Assembly (NCBI GenBank): GCA_016801885.1
Contig: CM028899.1
Location: 21,566,501-21,630,500 of the forward strand
DNA: 64,000 nt
Source of the DNA: Toxotes chatareus
Lineage: Eukaryota > Chordata > Actinopteri > Toxotidae
Reading direction: 5' to 3'
The first letter of the stretch is position 1. Each line of letters begins with the position of its first letter. This document shows, in pieces, positions 46,201 to 53,882 of the stretch. The translations under genes were made by a program, and so were the position numbers. The notes under the pieces are model-generated. The model was not told the DNA's origin and searched no databases. It saw only the letters and a list, made by a program, of their open reading frames with translations.

Positions 46201-49200
46201 CAATTCAATAGCTTAAAGCTGCAGTTTGAATTTGAAAGCACACAGCAAATAAAAAGGTTTGCACTTTACTTAATCCCTGAGTCTTCAGATGAGTTCAGAC
46301 TGCAAGGACCGTCTGAACCAAATTGACCTTGACCTTGAGTTTGGCCCTTCTGTGACTAACGTAACTGTTCAACATGCAGCAGATTTATTATCGAACCAGT
46401 TATTGAAACTGTGGCTATACTGTATGTCAGTGTAAATCTAGACACCTTCCAGTGGTGGAAAGTAACCACACATACATAAATACAACTTTCAGATACTTTG
46501 CTTGAGTATTTCCATTTTCTCCTTTATCCTTCTTTTCACTACACAACATGTGTTTTATTATTTAAGTTGCATGGTTCAGGTTTAGATTATTAAAACAAAA
46601 TAGAATGAACACATCAGTTCTAATTCATATTAAAGATTAAAGTACCCTGTTGTATATAAGGCAGTTAGAATTACCCTCACCTTTACCAGCTGCAACATCA
46701 AAGTGATAAATGCATCAGTAATTAGAATTCAGTGCAATTATTATTCTGAAATACTGAAGTACTTTTTGTATATTTGTTTACTTGAAGTATATTTTGATGC
46801 TCATACTGTTGCACTGAATGACCTTTTACTTGAGAAAAGCCCTGAGTGCTTCTTCCTTCGCTGACTCCCTCTAACCTGCAAAATCTCTATAACCGTGCTG
46901 ACTGGGAGTTTTCCAGGATCGTATTTATTGCAGGGCTGTTGGAGCACATTGCATCATGTTGTATAAGTGGTCATGTTATTGCTTTCACCCCCTGCTGCTT
47001 TAGTTACCCAACACGGGGTCAGCTCCCTGACTCAGTGCAGCAAGGCTATTGTACCATGTCAACACTATGAGAGTAAAAATGGCCGAACTCAGAGTCAAAC
47101 ACAGTTTCAAGCTTCAGTTTATCGTAGTTTAATTACAATGTGGCCTTTCTCGTGTCCAGGCATCACCACCGTGCTGACCATGTCCACCATCATCACTGGT
47201 GTGAATGCGTCCATGCCCCGGGTGTCCTACATCAAGGCCGTGGACATTTACCTCTGGGTCAGCTTTGTCTTTGTCTTCTTGTCTGTGTTGGAGTACGCCG
47301 CCGTCAACTACCTGTCCACCGTCCAGGACCGCCGAGAGCGCAAGATGAGAGAGAGGGCACGATCACAGGTTTGTTTCAGCTGCGTGCTGTTTGGTGCCGG
47401 GAGAAGAACAACAAACTGCCACGCAATGTAAAAATCAGAGGCCTTGTTTTCCCTGCTCATGAGCCAGACCCAGTCCCTTTAGCTGCTCAGAGACTTCAGA
47501 CTGTCTCACTGACTCTCTGCAAATTACACACAAGAGCATGTGTCAGGCTGTGTAGATACTATCACGTAAACAAGAGCAGCAGCAAAACAAAGATACAAAG
47601 AAACAAAGATATAAAATATATAAAAGAAAAAAAAAACACCTGTACCAATAAGTTCTCCATTACTGCTGTGTACTGCTCTGATAAACCCTCCATACTAACT
47701 AAGTCTTTCTCAGGACTTGGTGGAGACCAAACCTGACAGAAGAGTAAAAATTGGACTTATATTCAGCAGGTGGACACAAGCATGGTAAATGAATGCAGAT
47801 GACTGCTGGATGTGGAAATAGGCACGTTAGCGGCTTCCTCACATTTTAGCCTTGCAAACTTTCTGAGATGATCATATGTCAGTGTTGTTCTGCTGCCCCC
47901 ATCTGGCCAAAATTGGAAACAAGGCTATTACACAGCAGTGAAACAGTGAATGGCAGAACAAAAGGGACATAAATATATCATTGAAATAAACTGGAGAAAT
48001 TAGTGAAACTAATCAAAGCCATCTAAAAGTAAGTCATATTACAAATTAAGAACATAAAATCATAGAGTATTTCAAATTTCAATGCAGAATATGTGTGGTG
48101 GATGCGTGCATCAGCTTTTCCTCTCAGAGTTTAGGTGAAAGATGCACACGGTATCAAACATTTTTGGTGAATGCAAATAATAGAAAGAGAATACAGGTAA
48201 TATTGAAAGGGTAGATCTAGAGACTGGACCAGCATTTTTAGTTAGGTGTCATGATGTGAAACTAATTTTAAACAGTCAGAGCAAGCATTAGAAGTGTTGT
48301 AAGATTTTATAATACATAATATATAGTTGCTAAACCCAAACACCAGTTCTGAAACTGAAAAGACTTTCCAGCTGTTAAGCAAAAGAAAGACAAATGTTCA
48401 TGAAACGGAAAAATAGAAACCATTTATTCAGTCTGCCTAAGGTGTAACTTACAACCATTCCTTTTCAGAGTGCTACAATACGGCATGTCTTCCTCTTTGT
48501 ATGTTTCATATCACCTTTAAAACTCAAAGGAAGTTCTACAAATGGTTACATACAGTAGTTATATTTGGCGGGACAGGTCTCACACCGGGGTGCTCTCGAA
48601 CCAGCAATGCCATTCTGAGTGTGTTTAATAAGATCACAGGAGGAGGCTGACGTGGTGGAGGCAGAAAGCAGTCATCCCCCGGCAGGGATCGGCAGCATGT
48701 GGCAGCCAAATGGGGAGGCAGTGTGCTCGGTGGGGGCCAGCAGTGTTCGGTGCGTAGATAGAGCGGTCAGGTTAAAATAGAATAGCTTTTCTTCATGAAT
48801 TTGAATCCATTGCTCTACAGTTGTAATTTTGCAGTACAATTTCTGCTCCTGGGGGGGAACTTTAAGAATCCAATATTTGCTCTCTCTCAGAGCCAGTGTC
48901 TTTCGCAGTATATTGTTTTTCTTATTTTATATATCTAGTGAAATACTGCATTCTTCCACTTTCCTAGACCTCTAAAAGTTTTATCTTAATTGAAATAAAA
49001 TACCTTATACTGTCACCTCGTCTGATCCCTAAAGATCCTTCACTTCCACCCTTGTGGCTGTTGTACAAAACATTTACAATGAAACAAATATAAAATATAT
49101 ATAGACGCTCAATCGATGGACTGTAATTCTGTGTTTACCTGAAACTGGAGGTTAATGCCTGGAGGTGTAGCCAAGGGTAGGGTGGCCAAGGCCGAGCCAG

Positions 49201-50414
49201 ACTGATCAAAGCAAAGTCAAAGCAAATATCAATAGCAAGGTATTTAAAAAAAAAAAACAGCTGGAGGAGGAAGAAGTGCAGAAAATATTGTGAGAATTTG
49301 TTTAGCTAGCATCAGTGAAGCTGAAACAAACGAGGAAGAAACTGTCGTTCTGACAGCCACCACCACACACACCCCTGCAACATCTCAGACAAGTTCAACT
49401 TTCCTGCCGGCGCCTCCTCCTCAGGAGTCTGTGGGGGGGGCCCCATCAGATTTCTCTGTCCTTGACGAGCCTCTCGCCCCAACCTGAGTTGGCATACTGT
49501 CATCTCAGGAAAATCCTGTTGCTTTTCCAGATGGTTAGTTCAAGTGAATAGAGTACAGTACAAAAAAAGTCTGGATTTAGAAACTGGAAATTGACATGCA
49601 TATCCTTCTCCACACGTGAAAAAAAAGCAATCAACATGCAACTGCTCTCTCTAAAAATTGGAAGCTTAAAAGTAAAAAAGCCATGGGCCACAGTGTCATG
49701 GTGCTGTATTAAACCAAAATGATGACGCAAGGAAATATAGATTTTTGTAGGGAGAAGCCGTCAGCATGTTAAAGTGGTTATTGAATATTGTTATGCTGTG
49801 TGTCAAACAAGACATTCCACTCAGGGCACGCAGGCAGACAGATGAGACTCTGAACAGAGGGACGTGCAAAATACGGCATCAAGAGCCACAGTAATATACG
49901 TTTGTGTGCATGTAAAATACTGACAATTACTCAAGTTGTGATGTTTTTATTTTCAAAATTGTTTTAATTTTTGTTTGGTAATTGTTGAGATTGGACGATT
50001 CATTTGTGAACTTTGCAAATTAACCCCCAAAATTGTCGTACACATTTGTAAGTCTAGTTTTTATTTGTAGATCATGCCATTATTGAGACTAATTTCCCTC
50101 CATTACTAGTCCAGTGTCCAGTAACACTGGACTCCGTCCTCTGGGAGCAAATAGAAATGTTGTCCTGATGGTGGTGATGGACGTTACTGTGACATGACTG
50201 TATTTGATAAGAATCCTCAATCTGAGCCAAAGAGTTGGAGCAACCAAAAGATCAACTATCACTGTCCCACCATTCATGGGCATTAGCATGGAAGACAAAA
50301 GTCGGCCACCTCCAAAGGACACTGATGGGTACTAATGACTCAGTCTAACACTTCAAGCACAGGATGCCTTATAATCTCCCTGAACGTTGGTTTATCTCTT
50401 TAAAATTCCACTCG

Positions 50415-50454
<40 letters not shown>

Positions 50455-50999
50455 GATCTGCCACTTATCTGGGTCTGGGCCCAGGTTGCAGAGGCGACTG
50501 CCGCCCAGTCCACAATGAACCAAAGTCCATCTACAGCACCTCCCGTGCCTGGGGGGGACTCAAACCCACAACCCCAAGAGATTGAGTCTCTACCAACCGA
50601 GCTAACCAGGTGGCTAATTCCATACATAATAATGATGATTTTGTATGTTTTCTTCCCTGCCAGTCACTGCCCTGCACCTGTGGCATCTCCCAGACACGAA
50701 CCATGACCATGTTAGACGGTACCTACAGCGAGGCGGACACCAACAGCCTGGCTGGCTACACTGAGGAGCCCATGGTCCCAGAGGAAGAACAGGAAGAGAT
50801 GCATGAGGTTCCAGAGAAACCTGAACACATGGTGGTCCACCTGTCAGTGAGCAGCGAGTCCACCACCACCAAGAAGAAGAAGAGCTTGCGCGCCCTCAAC
50901 ATCATCCAGAACACACACGCCATTGACAAATACTCCCGGATGATTTTCCCTGGTTCGTACATCTTCTTCAACCTTATCTACTGGTCCGTCTACTGCTGA
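14798..50999 (+). CDS. gabrr2: GABA-A receptor subunit rho-2 (whole gene, nine coding exons)
   Basis: This gene encodes a pentameric GABA-gated chloride channel subunit of the Cys-loop family, known mainly from retina and forming slowly desensitising rho (GABA-C type) receptors. Nine exons join in phase into 480 residues. These comprise a signal peptide (1 to about 18) and an extracellular domain with Cys loop C181-C195. The loop B motif SYAYTDED (201-208) and loop C motif FYSSTGWY (244-251) also lie there. TM1 is about 264-285, TM2 about 294-314 and TM3 about 328-349. An intracellular loop about 350-461 has a Lys run (439-442), and TM4 is about 463-479. PAR (294-296) precedes TM2, as in anion channels. 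Ser298 (2') and Thr302 (6') line the pore, and Ser at 2' fits rho-2 rather than rho-1 (Pro). The N-terminus MPYLTKPLILLLC and the text FPDGHVLYS also match rho-2. Length is close to mammalian rho-2. Whether it is the teleost a or b copy cannot be told. Confidence 0.95.
14920..17570 (+). other. gabrr2: gabrr2 intron 1
   Basis: This 2.65-kb intron carries a TATG/TG-rich microsatellite at about 14932-14975, a C-run at about 16147-16157 and a (CA)n run at about 17157-17177. No transposon or extra exon is recognised. It ends with the acceptor TTCCTCTAG. Confidence 0.85.
17571..17677 (+). CDS. gabrr2: gabrr2 coding exon 2
   Basis: The exon encodes residues 41-76 plus one base. It ends in LLKVDDHDFTMRPAFGG, the conserved rho entry into the extracellular domain; the preceding N-terminal linker is variable and Lys-rich, as in other rho subunits. 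Acceptor CTCTAG| and donor GGAG|GTAGGT leave phase 1, which matches exon 3 starting with GT. Confidence 0.95.
18840..19145 (-). mobile_element. Tc1/mariner transposase relic
   Basis: On the reverse strand, broken frames give PPQAPDLHII followed by residues matching the Tc1-type block PPQSPDLNIIE(S)xWDxxK, then a HRTAVASSP-like end. The signature surrounds the third catalytic acidic residue of the DDE domain. Stops occur on both sides of the motif, so it is inactive. One edge abuts the TA microsatellite at 19158, consistent with TA being the Tc1/mariner target. Confidence 0.6.
19158..19233. repeat. (TA)n microsatellite
   Basis: The run is about 76 bases of alternating TA with a single C interruption at about 19194. 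It follows directly on the Tc1/mariner relic. Its length and self-complementarity make it a likely polymorphic and structure-forming site. Confidence 0.97.
20481..20640 (+). mobile_element. Degenerate tRNA-derived SINE-like repeat
   Basis: A tRNA-like head has a box-B-like gtttgatcttcc segment. It is followed by the body motif gaagtgtccttggtcaagat, then actgaacccaaaactgcccc, a combination common in teleost tRNA-derived SINE-like repeats. Box A is degraded and no target duplication could be placed. Confidence 0.5.
21110..21258 (+). repeat. Dispersed teleost repeat (tttatttatatagcgcc type)
   Basis: The block starts with tandem ttcaatt motifs, then attttatttatatagcgcc, ggtgctttacagagacc and ctgaccccagagcaag. 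A second fragment of the same family lies at 57013-57082 (tttacagagacc plus cctgaccccagagcaagcac). The arrangement is widespread in fish genomes; the family name is not asserted. Confidence 0.65.
27155..27384 (-). mobile_element. tRNA-Lys-like SINE nested in the piggyBac-type element
   Basis: Read on the reverse strand it begins with a tRNA-Lys-like head: a box A region close to TTAGTTCAATTGG, GAGACTC anticodon-arm sequence and a box-B-like GGGTTTGAGCCCC. The body ends in a gggcctggacccat-type tail next to gatgatgtcatcatc. It matches the copies at 36100 and 50411. Its middle has rearranged into nested GC-rich inverted repeats (27231-27246 with 27266-27281). No clear target duplication was found. 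Confidence 0.72.
27556..27587. repeat. (GAATAT)n hexamer repeat
   Basis: About five tandem GAATAT units lie inside the piggyBac-type element, the last merging into an AT-rich stretch. Confidence 0.9.
29640..30160. repeat. Degenerate dispersed repeat, possibly Tc1-like non-coding remains
   Basis: Phrases such as aatactgggtagttcctcc, ggaaacattcctttgagatt and catgcctccagaacagcttc resemble a mobile repeat found in many fish genomes. Order and spacing are disturbed and no open frame or clear ends are visible, so family and limits are uncertain. Confidence 0.35.
32685..32830. repeat. Degenerate dispersed repeat in intron 2
   Basis: The segment agaggaaaggtcgcagggtc, then accaaag and atcctctg, resembles a teleost repeat usually reading aggtcagggatcaccaaag. 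The match is partial, and limits and family are uncertain. Confidence 0.3.
33001..33068 (+). CDS. gabrr2: gabrr2 coding exon 3
   Basis: The exon encodes residues 77-99: (G)PAIPVGVDVQVESLDSISEVDM, nearly invariant in rho subunits and forming the first beta strands of the extracellular domain. The 68-base length is typical for this Cys-loop exon. The donor ATG|GTAAGA leaves phase 0. Confidence 0.97.
35080..35560. repeat. Degenerate TAACCC-rich (telomere-like) stretch
   Basis: The + strand is depleted in G and carries many variants of CCTAACCC. Examples are cctaacccttc near 35145, ctctaaccctaaccca near 35286-35301, gtaaccctaat near 35347 and cctaaccctaaaacc near 35549. Perfect tandem arrays are absent. 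It may be an old interstitial telomere-like array or a degenerate minisatellite; this is not decided here. Confidence 0.45.
36100..36254 (+). mobile_element. tRNA-Lys-like SINE with intact target duplication
   Basis: The tRNA-like head has a perfect RNA polymerase III box A (TAGCTCAGTTGG, 36111-36122) and a near-perfect box B (GGTTTGAATCC, 36150-36160). The tRNA-unrelated body ends in gggcctagacatgac. The element is flanked by the perfect 16-bp duplication atgatttgttacagac at 36084-36099 and 36255-36270, showing it inserted as a unit. It is the same family, on the opposite strand, as the copies at 27155 and 50411. The tRNA head lacks bases of the anticodon arm, so it is not a tRNA gene. Confidence 0.88.
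36383..36606 (+). CDS. gabrr2: gabrr2 coding exon 4
   Basis: The exon encodes residues 100-173 plus two bases. It begins DFTMTLYLRHYWKDERLSF and contains FDGRLVKKIWVPDVFFVHSK and LRVFPDGHVLYSLR, core extracellular-domain strands including loop D and loop A segments. NKS at 123-125 is a candidate N-glycosylation site. The donor TTTGAG|GTCTGT is weaker than the others in this gene but is the one that keeps phase with exon 5. Confidence 0.97.
36607..40438 (+). other. gabrr2: gabrr2 intron 4
   Basis: This 3.8-kb intron contains no clear transposon. A hydrophobic antisense frame at 39799-39981 is unexplained (see findings). A 189-codon + frame at 38261-38830 is judged accidental. The acceptor is TCTTGAACAG before 40439. 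Confidence 0.8.
40439..40521 (+). CDS. gabrr2: gabrr2 coding exon 5 (Cys loop)
   Basis: The exon encodes residues 174-201 plus one base and contains C181-NMDFSRFPLDSQT-C195, the 13-residue signature loop of the Cys-loop receptor family. The text SLELES at 196-201 is the rho-2 form. The donor is AGCT|GTGAGT. Confidence 0.97.
40522..44427 (+). other. gabrr2: gabrr2 intron 5
   Basis: This 3.9-kb intron has a short (CA)n run near 40816-40833 and poly-T/TTTA blocks near 42752-42800. A repeat-free, homeodomain-core-rich block lies at about 43430-43800. No extra exon or clear transposon is seen. Confidence 0.8.
44428..44568 (+). CDS. gabrr2: gabrr2 coding exon 6 (agonist-binding loops)
   Basis: The exon encodes residues 202-248 plus one base: loop B (YAYTDEDLMLYW) and the start of loop C (LAFYSST). 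The aromatic residues Tyr202/204 and Tyr245, with Thr248, correspond to GABA-contact positions known from rho-1. The KFHTTSRL text is the rho-2 form. The acceptor is GGTGCAG and the donor ACAG|GTACAG. Confidence 0.97.
44569..45565 (+). other. gabrr2: gabrr2 intron 6
   Basis: This is the shortest intron (997 bp). Its 3' end is a (CT)n run (45518-45540) continuing into CCCCCTTCTCTTGC before TTCACAG. The microsatellite therefore forms much of the polypyrimidine tract of exon 7. Confidence 0.85.
45566..45718 (+). CDS. gabrr2: gabrr2 coding exon 7 (TM1 and start of TM2)
   Basis: The exon encodes residues 249-299 plus one base. GWYNRLYINFTLRRH completes loop C and the pre-TM1 strand, with NFT 257-259 a candidate glycosylation site. 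TM1 follows (IFFFLLQTYFPATLMVMLSW), then DRRAVPARVSL. PAR at 294-296 and Ser298 at pore position 2' are visible. The donor CTGG|GTAAAA keeps Gly300 split. Confidence 0.97.
45719..47159 (+). other. gabrr2: gabrr2 intron 7
   Basis: This 1.44-kb intron opens with A-rich runs. It contains a degenerate dispersed repeat at about 46447-46840 and otherwise unremarkable AT-rich DNA. The acceptor is TCGTGTCCAG. Confidence 0.8.
46447..46840 (+). repeat. Degenerate dispersed teleost repeat (agtggtggaaagta type)
   Basis: The left part reads ccagtggtggaaagtaac, then ctttgcttgagtatttcc, and the right part gaagtactttttgtat with acttgaagtatattttgatgc. These resemble both ends of a very common fish repeat (agtggtggaaagtaac...ctcaagtac). 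The middle is eroded. A short related start occurs at about 36719. Confidence 0.45.
47160..47368 (+). CDS. gabrr2: gabrr2 coding exon 8 (TM2 and TM3)
   Basis: The exon encodes residues 300-369. It covers the pore-lining GITTVLTMSTIITGVNASM (Thr302 at 6', Leu305 at 9'), the TM2-TM3 linker PRVSYIKAVD, TM3 (IYLWVSFVFVFLSVLEYAAV) and a highly charged post-TM3 helix (QDRRERKMRERARSQ). The donor TCACAG|GTTTGT leaves phase 0. Confidence 0.97.
47369..50663 (+). other. gabrr2: gabrr2 intron 8
   Basis: This 3.3-kb intron contains a (CAT)n microsatellite joined to an antisense tRNA-Lys-like SINE (50411-50615), 48 bp before exon 9. A 65-codon frame at 49290-49487, rich in Thr, Pro and Glu, has no recognisable family. 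A phrase ggtggagaccaaacc at about 47720 recurs at about 55345 and suggests a short shared repeat. Confidence 0.8.
50411..50615 (-). mobile_element. tRNA-Lys-like SINE with (CAT)n tail
   Basis: The reverse strand reads a tRNA-Lys-like head (ccacctggttagctcggttg, box-B-like gtgggtttgagtcccc), then a body matching the 36100 copy (attgtggactgggcggcag, gggcccagacccagat). It ends in a (ATG)n microsatellite tail of about 40 bases (+ strand CAT run, about 50415-50453). A possible 7-bp duplication, aattcca, lies at 50404-50410 and 50616-50622. The left boundary within the simple repeat is approximate. Confidence 0.85.
50664..50999 (+). CDS. gabrr2: gabrr2 coding exon 9 (intracellular loop, TM4, stop)
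   Basis: The exon encodes residues 370-480 and a TGA stop. It starts SLPCTCGISQTRTMTMLDG; the MLDGxYSE and NSLAGY texts match rho-2. An acidic stretch follows (403-423), then a Lys run (KKKKS, 439-443) and NTHAIDKYSRMIFPG, the conserved pre-TM4 motif. TM4 is SYIFFNLIYWSVYC. The terminal residue is Cys, where mammalian rho-2 ends in Ser. Confidence 0.96.
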   Translation, partial: SLPCTCGISQTRTMTMLDGTYSEADTNSLAGYTEEPMVPEEEQEEMHEVPEKPEHMVVHLSVSSESTTTKKKKSLRALNIIQNTHAIDKYSRMIFPGSYIFFNLIYWSVYC

Positions 51000-52985
51000 A
51001 CGATCCTCCCGCGGCAGTAACACAAATACAGTACCAACAAATACAGTACCAATGCTGCATCAAAATGGGATATTTCTGGACAAATTATAAGAGTGATGTT
51101 GTACTGTATTTCTGACACTGGTAGAGAAATGTTAGGTGTAAGGCCTTGGACAGTAAGAGTCTGAAAAGATCAGTTCAGCAAAAGTTTGGGATCAAAACTT
51201 AAGGATTCATCGGAGAACTCCTTTTTGATTTTTTTTTTTTTTTTTTCCCCTCATGCAGCAATTTGAATGTTCAGTACAGCTCTAAACTAAAACATGGAAA
51301 ATAATCATTTAAATAGAGTTTTTAAACTACAATGCTAATTCTCTGTCTTTTTCAGCTTTGTCTACCGCTGTTTAAAAGTTCTTTTGTCCTCATTACTGCT
51401 GTCCCTGAGATGATGCCCCAGGCTCAGTTTTTGCATTTGACACATAACACTGATAGATGAGGATAAGGTACACTTTTGAGTGGGTTCATGCTGTGAGACA
51501 CTCATTTAACAGGTTTCTGTATTTATATTTGTTTAAAGTGATTGTCACAACAACAAAAAAAAAAACCTCACTGTGAATATCAAGTTTTTCGATCCATTAT
51601 CTATCAAATACTAATGTCTATTTCATTTTGTCAAGGAAACAAACATTTACCATATTTTTTAAGCCTAACATCTCAAAAAAAAATATTATAACTTAATGAT
51701 GATTTGTCTGTGAATGTTCTCATTCATCCAGGTCATAGTTTTCTCTTTGAAAATTGAATTGAAGGCAACTGGACATATGTTTGTCTGGGAAGACGTTTCG
51801 CATTGGTCTATCTAGTCCGCACTAGTCAGACTAGTGCGGACTAGATAGACCAATGCATACGAACTGATGAAGCCCCTTGGATAAGAGGCGAAACGTCTTC
51901 CCAGACAAACATATGTCCAGTTGCCTTCGATTCAATTTTCAAAGAGAGAACTTAATGATGAGAAATCAACAAGACTAAGAGTGAACACTAATCCTGTTTG
52001 TTTGATGTATTACTTTGAGCAACATTACTCCTCAGTCTCCTCATTGCTCCATACAGATCTGATGTTAAATGTGTGTCACAATTCATTCACTAAGTCTGTT
52101 TGTCCACATTTTGTTTTTTTATTGATCCGTCACCTTTCCCACCTCAGCCAAACATACATTTTTGCAATATTACAACTGTTTTTCCTACATTTTTGTTTTT
52201 CCGCTCAGGATTTTTTTTTTTTGGCTCTCAAACAGAAAACATGCACAAGCAGTTAGATAACAAAAGATATCTTAAGATGAAGAACTCTCAGGATAAGTAT
52301 CTTCAACACAACAACACCGGTTGATCTCTTGAGTAAATATGTAAATTACGTAATAACCTTGAGTTAACAAACCTAAAAAAATACTAACAGCCATGTCCAG
52401 TCTCAACTTCTGAAGCATTTCACATGCAAATCACACTTTTTACCTGATTTGTTTGTCACGTTCTTGTGCTGTTCTGTATTAAGGCTACAATGACTTACAC
52501 TGAGAAAGTGGCTTCTTGGTCATTTTTTTTCTGGTAAGGTAATTTGCACAACACAACACAACACTGGATGACTTAAAGGACCATTTCATTTCTTTGTCCT
52601 AGTTGCCTTAGCATGTGACATAGGTATGTACCGGAGACAGACGCAGTAGGAACGACTGTGGTGATGCTTGTATATAAAATATCTAAAAGGTTTATTGGCC
52701 AGCGGGACATTTTCTCCTAAGGTCGCTGTAGTGATTTATTCTAAATTAAAATCATTAAAAAACTAGCTTAATATAGTGATAGAGCAGCAGCCCCACTGAT
52801 GAATGCAGCCATTCATTCAGTGTCATTTCAGAGGGACTGATTTAGCTTCTCCTGTCCACATTGCACTTAGCAAACAGAATGTTGGGTTTTGAGAAAACAT
52901 GCTTGTAATGTTTCATTTAATGTAATGACTTTTTTTTTTTTTTTACTCATTTAATCTAATAAAAAGACAAACTTGCCCTCTGAAA
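51000..52985 (+). other. gabrr2: Probable gabrr2 3' UTR (end not fixed)
   Basis: AT-rich non-coding sequence follows the stop codon. A tandem copy of acaaatacagtacca lies at about 51022-51051. Candidate polyadenylation signals AATAAA occur at 52959-52964 and again near 53404, but the true site cannot be told from sequence alone. The fold-back element at 51741-51950 may therefore be transcribed as part of the 3' UTR. Confidence 0.35.
51741..51950. repeat. Nested fold-back (inverted repeat) element
   Basis: The outer arms, about 60 bp each (51741-51801 and 51888-51950), are reverse complements with about one mismatch over the well-aligned part plus a small end difference. Between them a perfect 27-bp palindrome (51800-51826 with 51830-51856) has a 3-base CAG loop. 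A 31-base segment (51857-51887, ctgatgaagccccttggata core) is present on the right side only. The right arm with this segment (gaggcgaaacgtcttcc) resembles a phrase common in fish repeats. The whole could form one very long hairpin with a one-sided bulge. Confidence 0.9.
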
Positions 52986-53783
52986 ACAGCATGAGTAGCT
53001 GCTACTGAACATCTCATCATTTAACTAAGACAAAAGGCCGATAATTTTATTAACCTTCAAGTGCTGTCTCCTCTGGGTTTCTATGGCTACCGCTTCACTT
53101 ACACTTCTATGGCTAAGACTCGTGAAATGTATGAAGGCTAACGAAGAAATCATCGTTCTAACGAATCAAGAATGAGGCGCTCGAGTTTTACTAACCAGTA
53201 CATACAGTATGTGTTCTAATTTGTCAAACAGTACGGACAGAAAAACCAGTAGTATTTTTCAACTTTTTAGAAAGACAGATGACAGAAACAGAAAGTATCC
53301 ATACACTGTCCTGTTAAAACAGCAGAGGCTAGCTTCAAAGGGGGGACAGAGGACTGACGCCATATGTGGTGGCCCAGAGGTGCAAAACTCAAGATTTCAG
53401 AAAAAATAAATAAATAATAATAATAAGACTTTCAGAAAACAGGGCTTTTAAAGAAAGGCCATTTTAGACAAGGGGCTCACTCTGGTCATGTGTATCCAAT
53501 GGGAAATATGTTTTCTGCATCCTATTTCAGTTTCTAATGAACTGTCCTTGTTTAATGTGTAGCCAGGATGTTGTGTTTTTGAAGTTTTATTCACTGCCAT
53601 ACTTATTTTGTTTGTTGACTTATTCCCTTCAATACTGCGTTGTCATTGATCCTGAGTATTTGATGAAGACGAACCAGTGTTCAATAGTGAACCAGTTCAG
53701 TCGGCATGCAGGATGAAAAAGATAGCAGCTACTTAATGTGTTTTCTGTTATGGTTTCAATGGTATGTTAAATGTTTAATCAAT

Positions 53784-53882
53784 CTATCCATTTTCCATAA
53801 CCACTTACCCCCCCAACTGGCTGTGGATTCAAACAGAGTCATCATTGCTACTGAGCCACTGTACCAGCCCAGCTGTCTTGAC
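53784..53882 (+). repeat. Internally deleted copy of the dispersed repeat seen at 412-745
   Basis: The start, tccattttccataaccactta, and the end, ggattcaaac...ctactgagccactgtacc, match the two ends of the same general repeat type. The body between them is missing. Confidence 0.4.

Noticed and set aside
47140..47736. 198-codon + frame over gabrr2 exon 8
   Set aside because: It is an out-of-frame shadow of exon 8 (repeated His/Arg/Val text) continuing into the intron.
50410..50460. Regular short repeats that could suggest an array such as CRISPR
   Set aside because: It is a plain (CAT)n microsatellite at a SINE tail without spacers, in a vertebrate genome.
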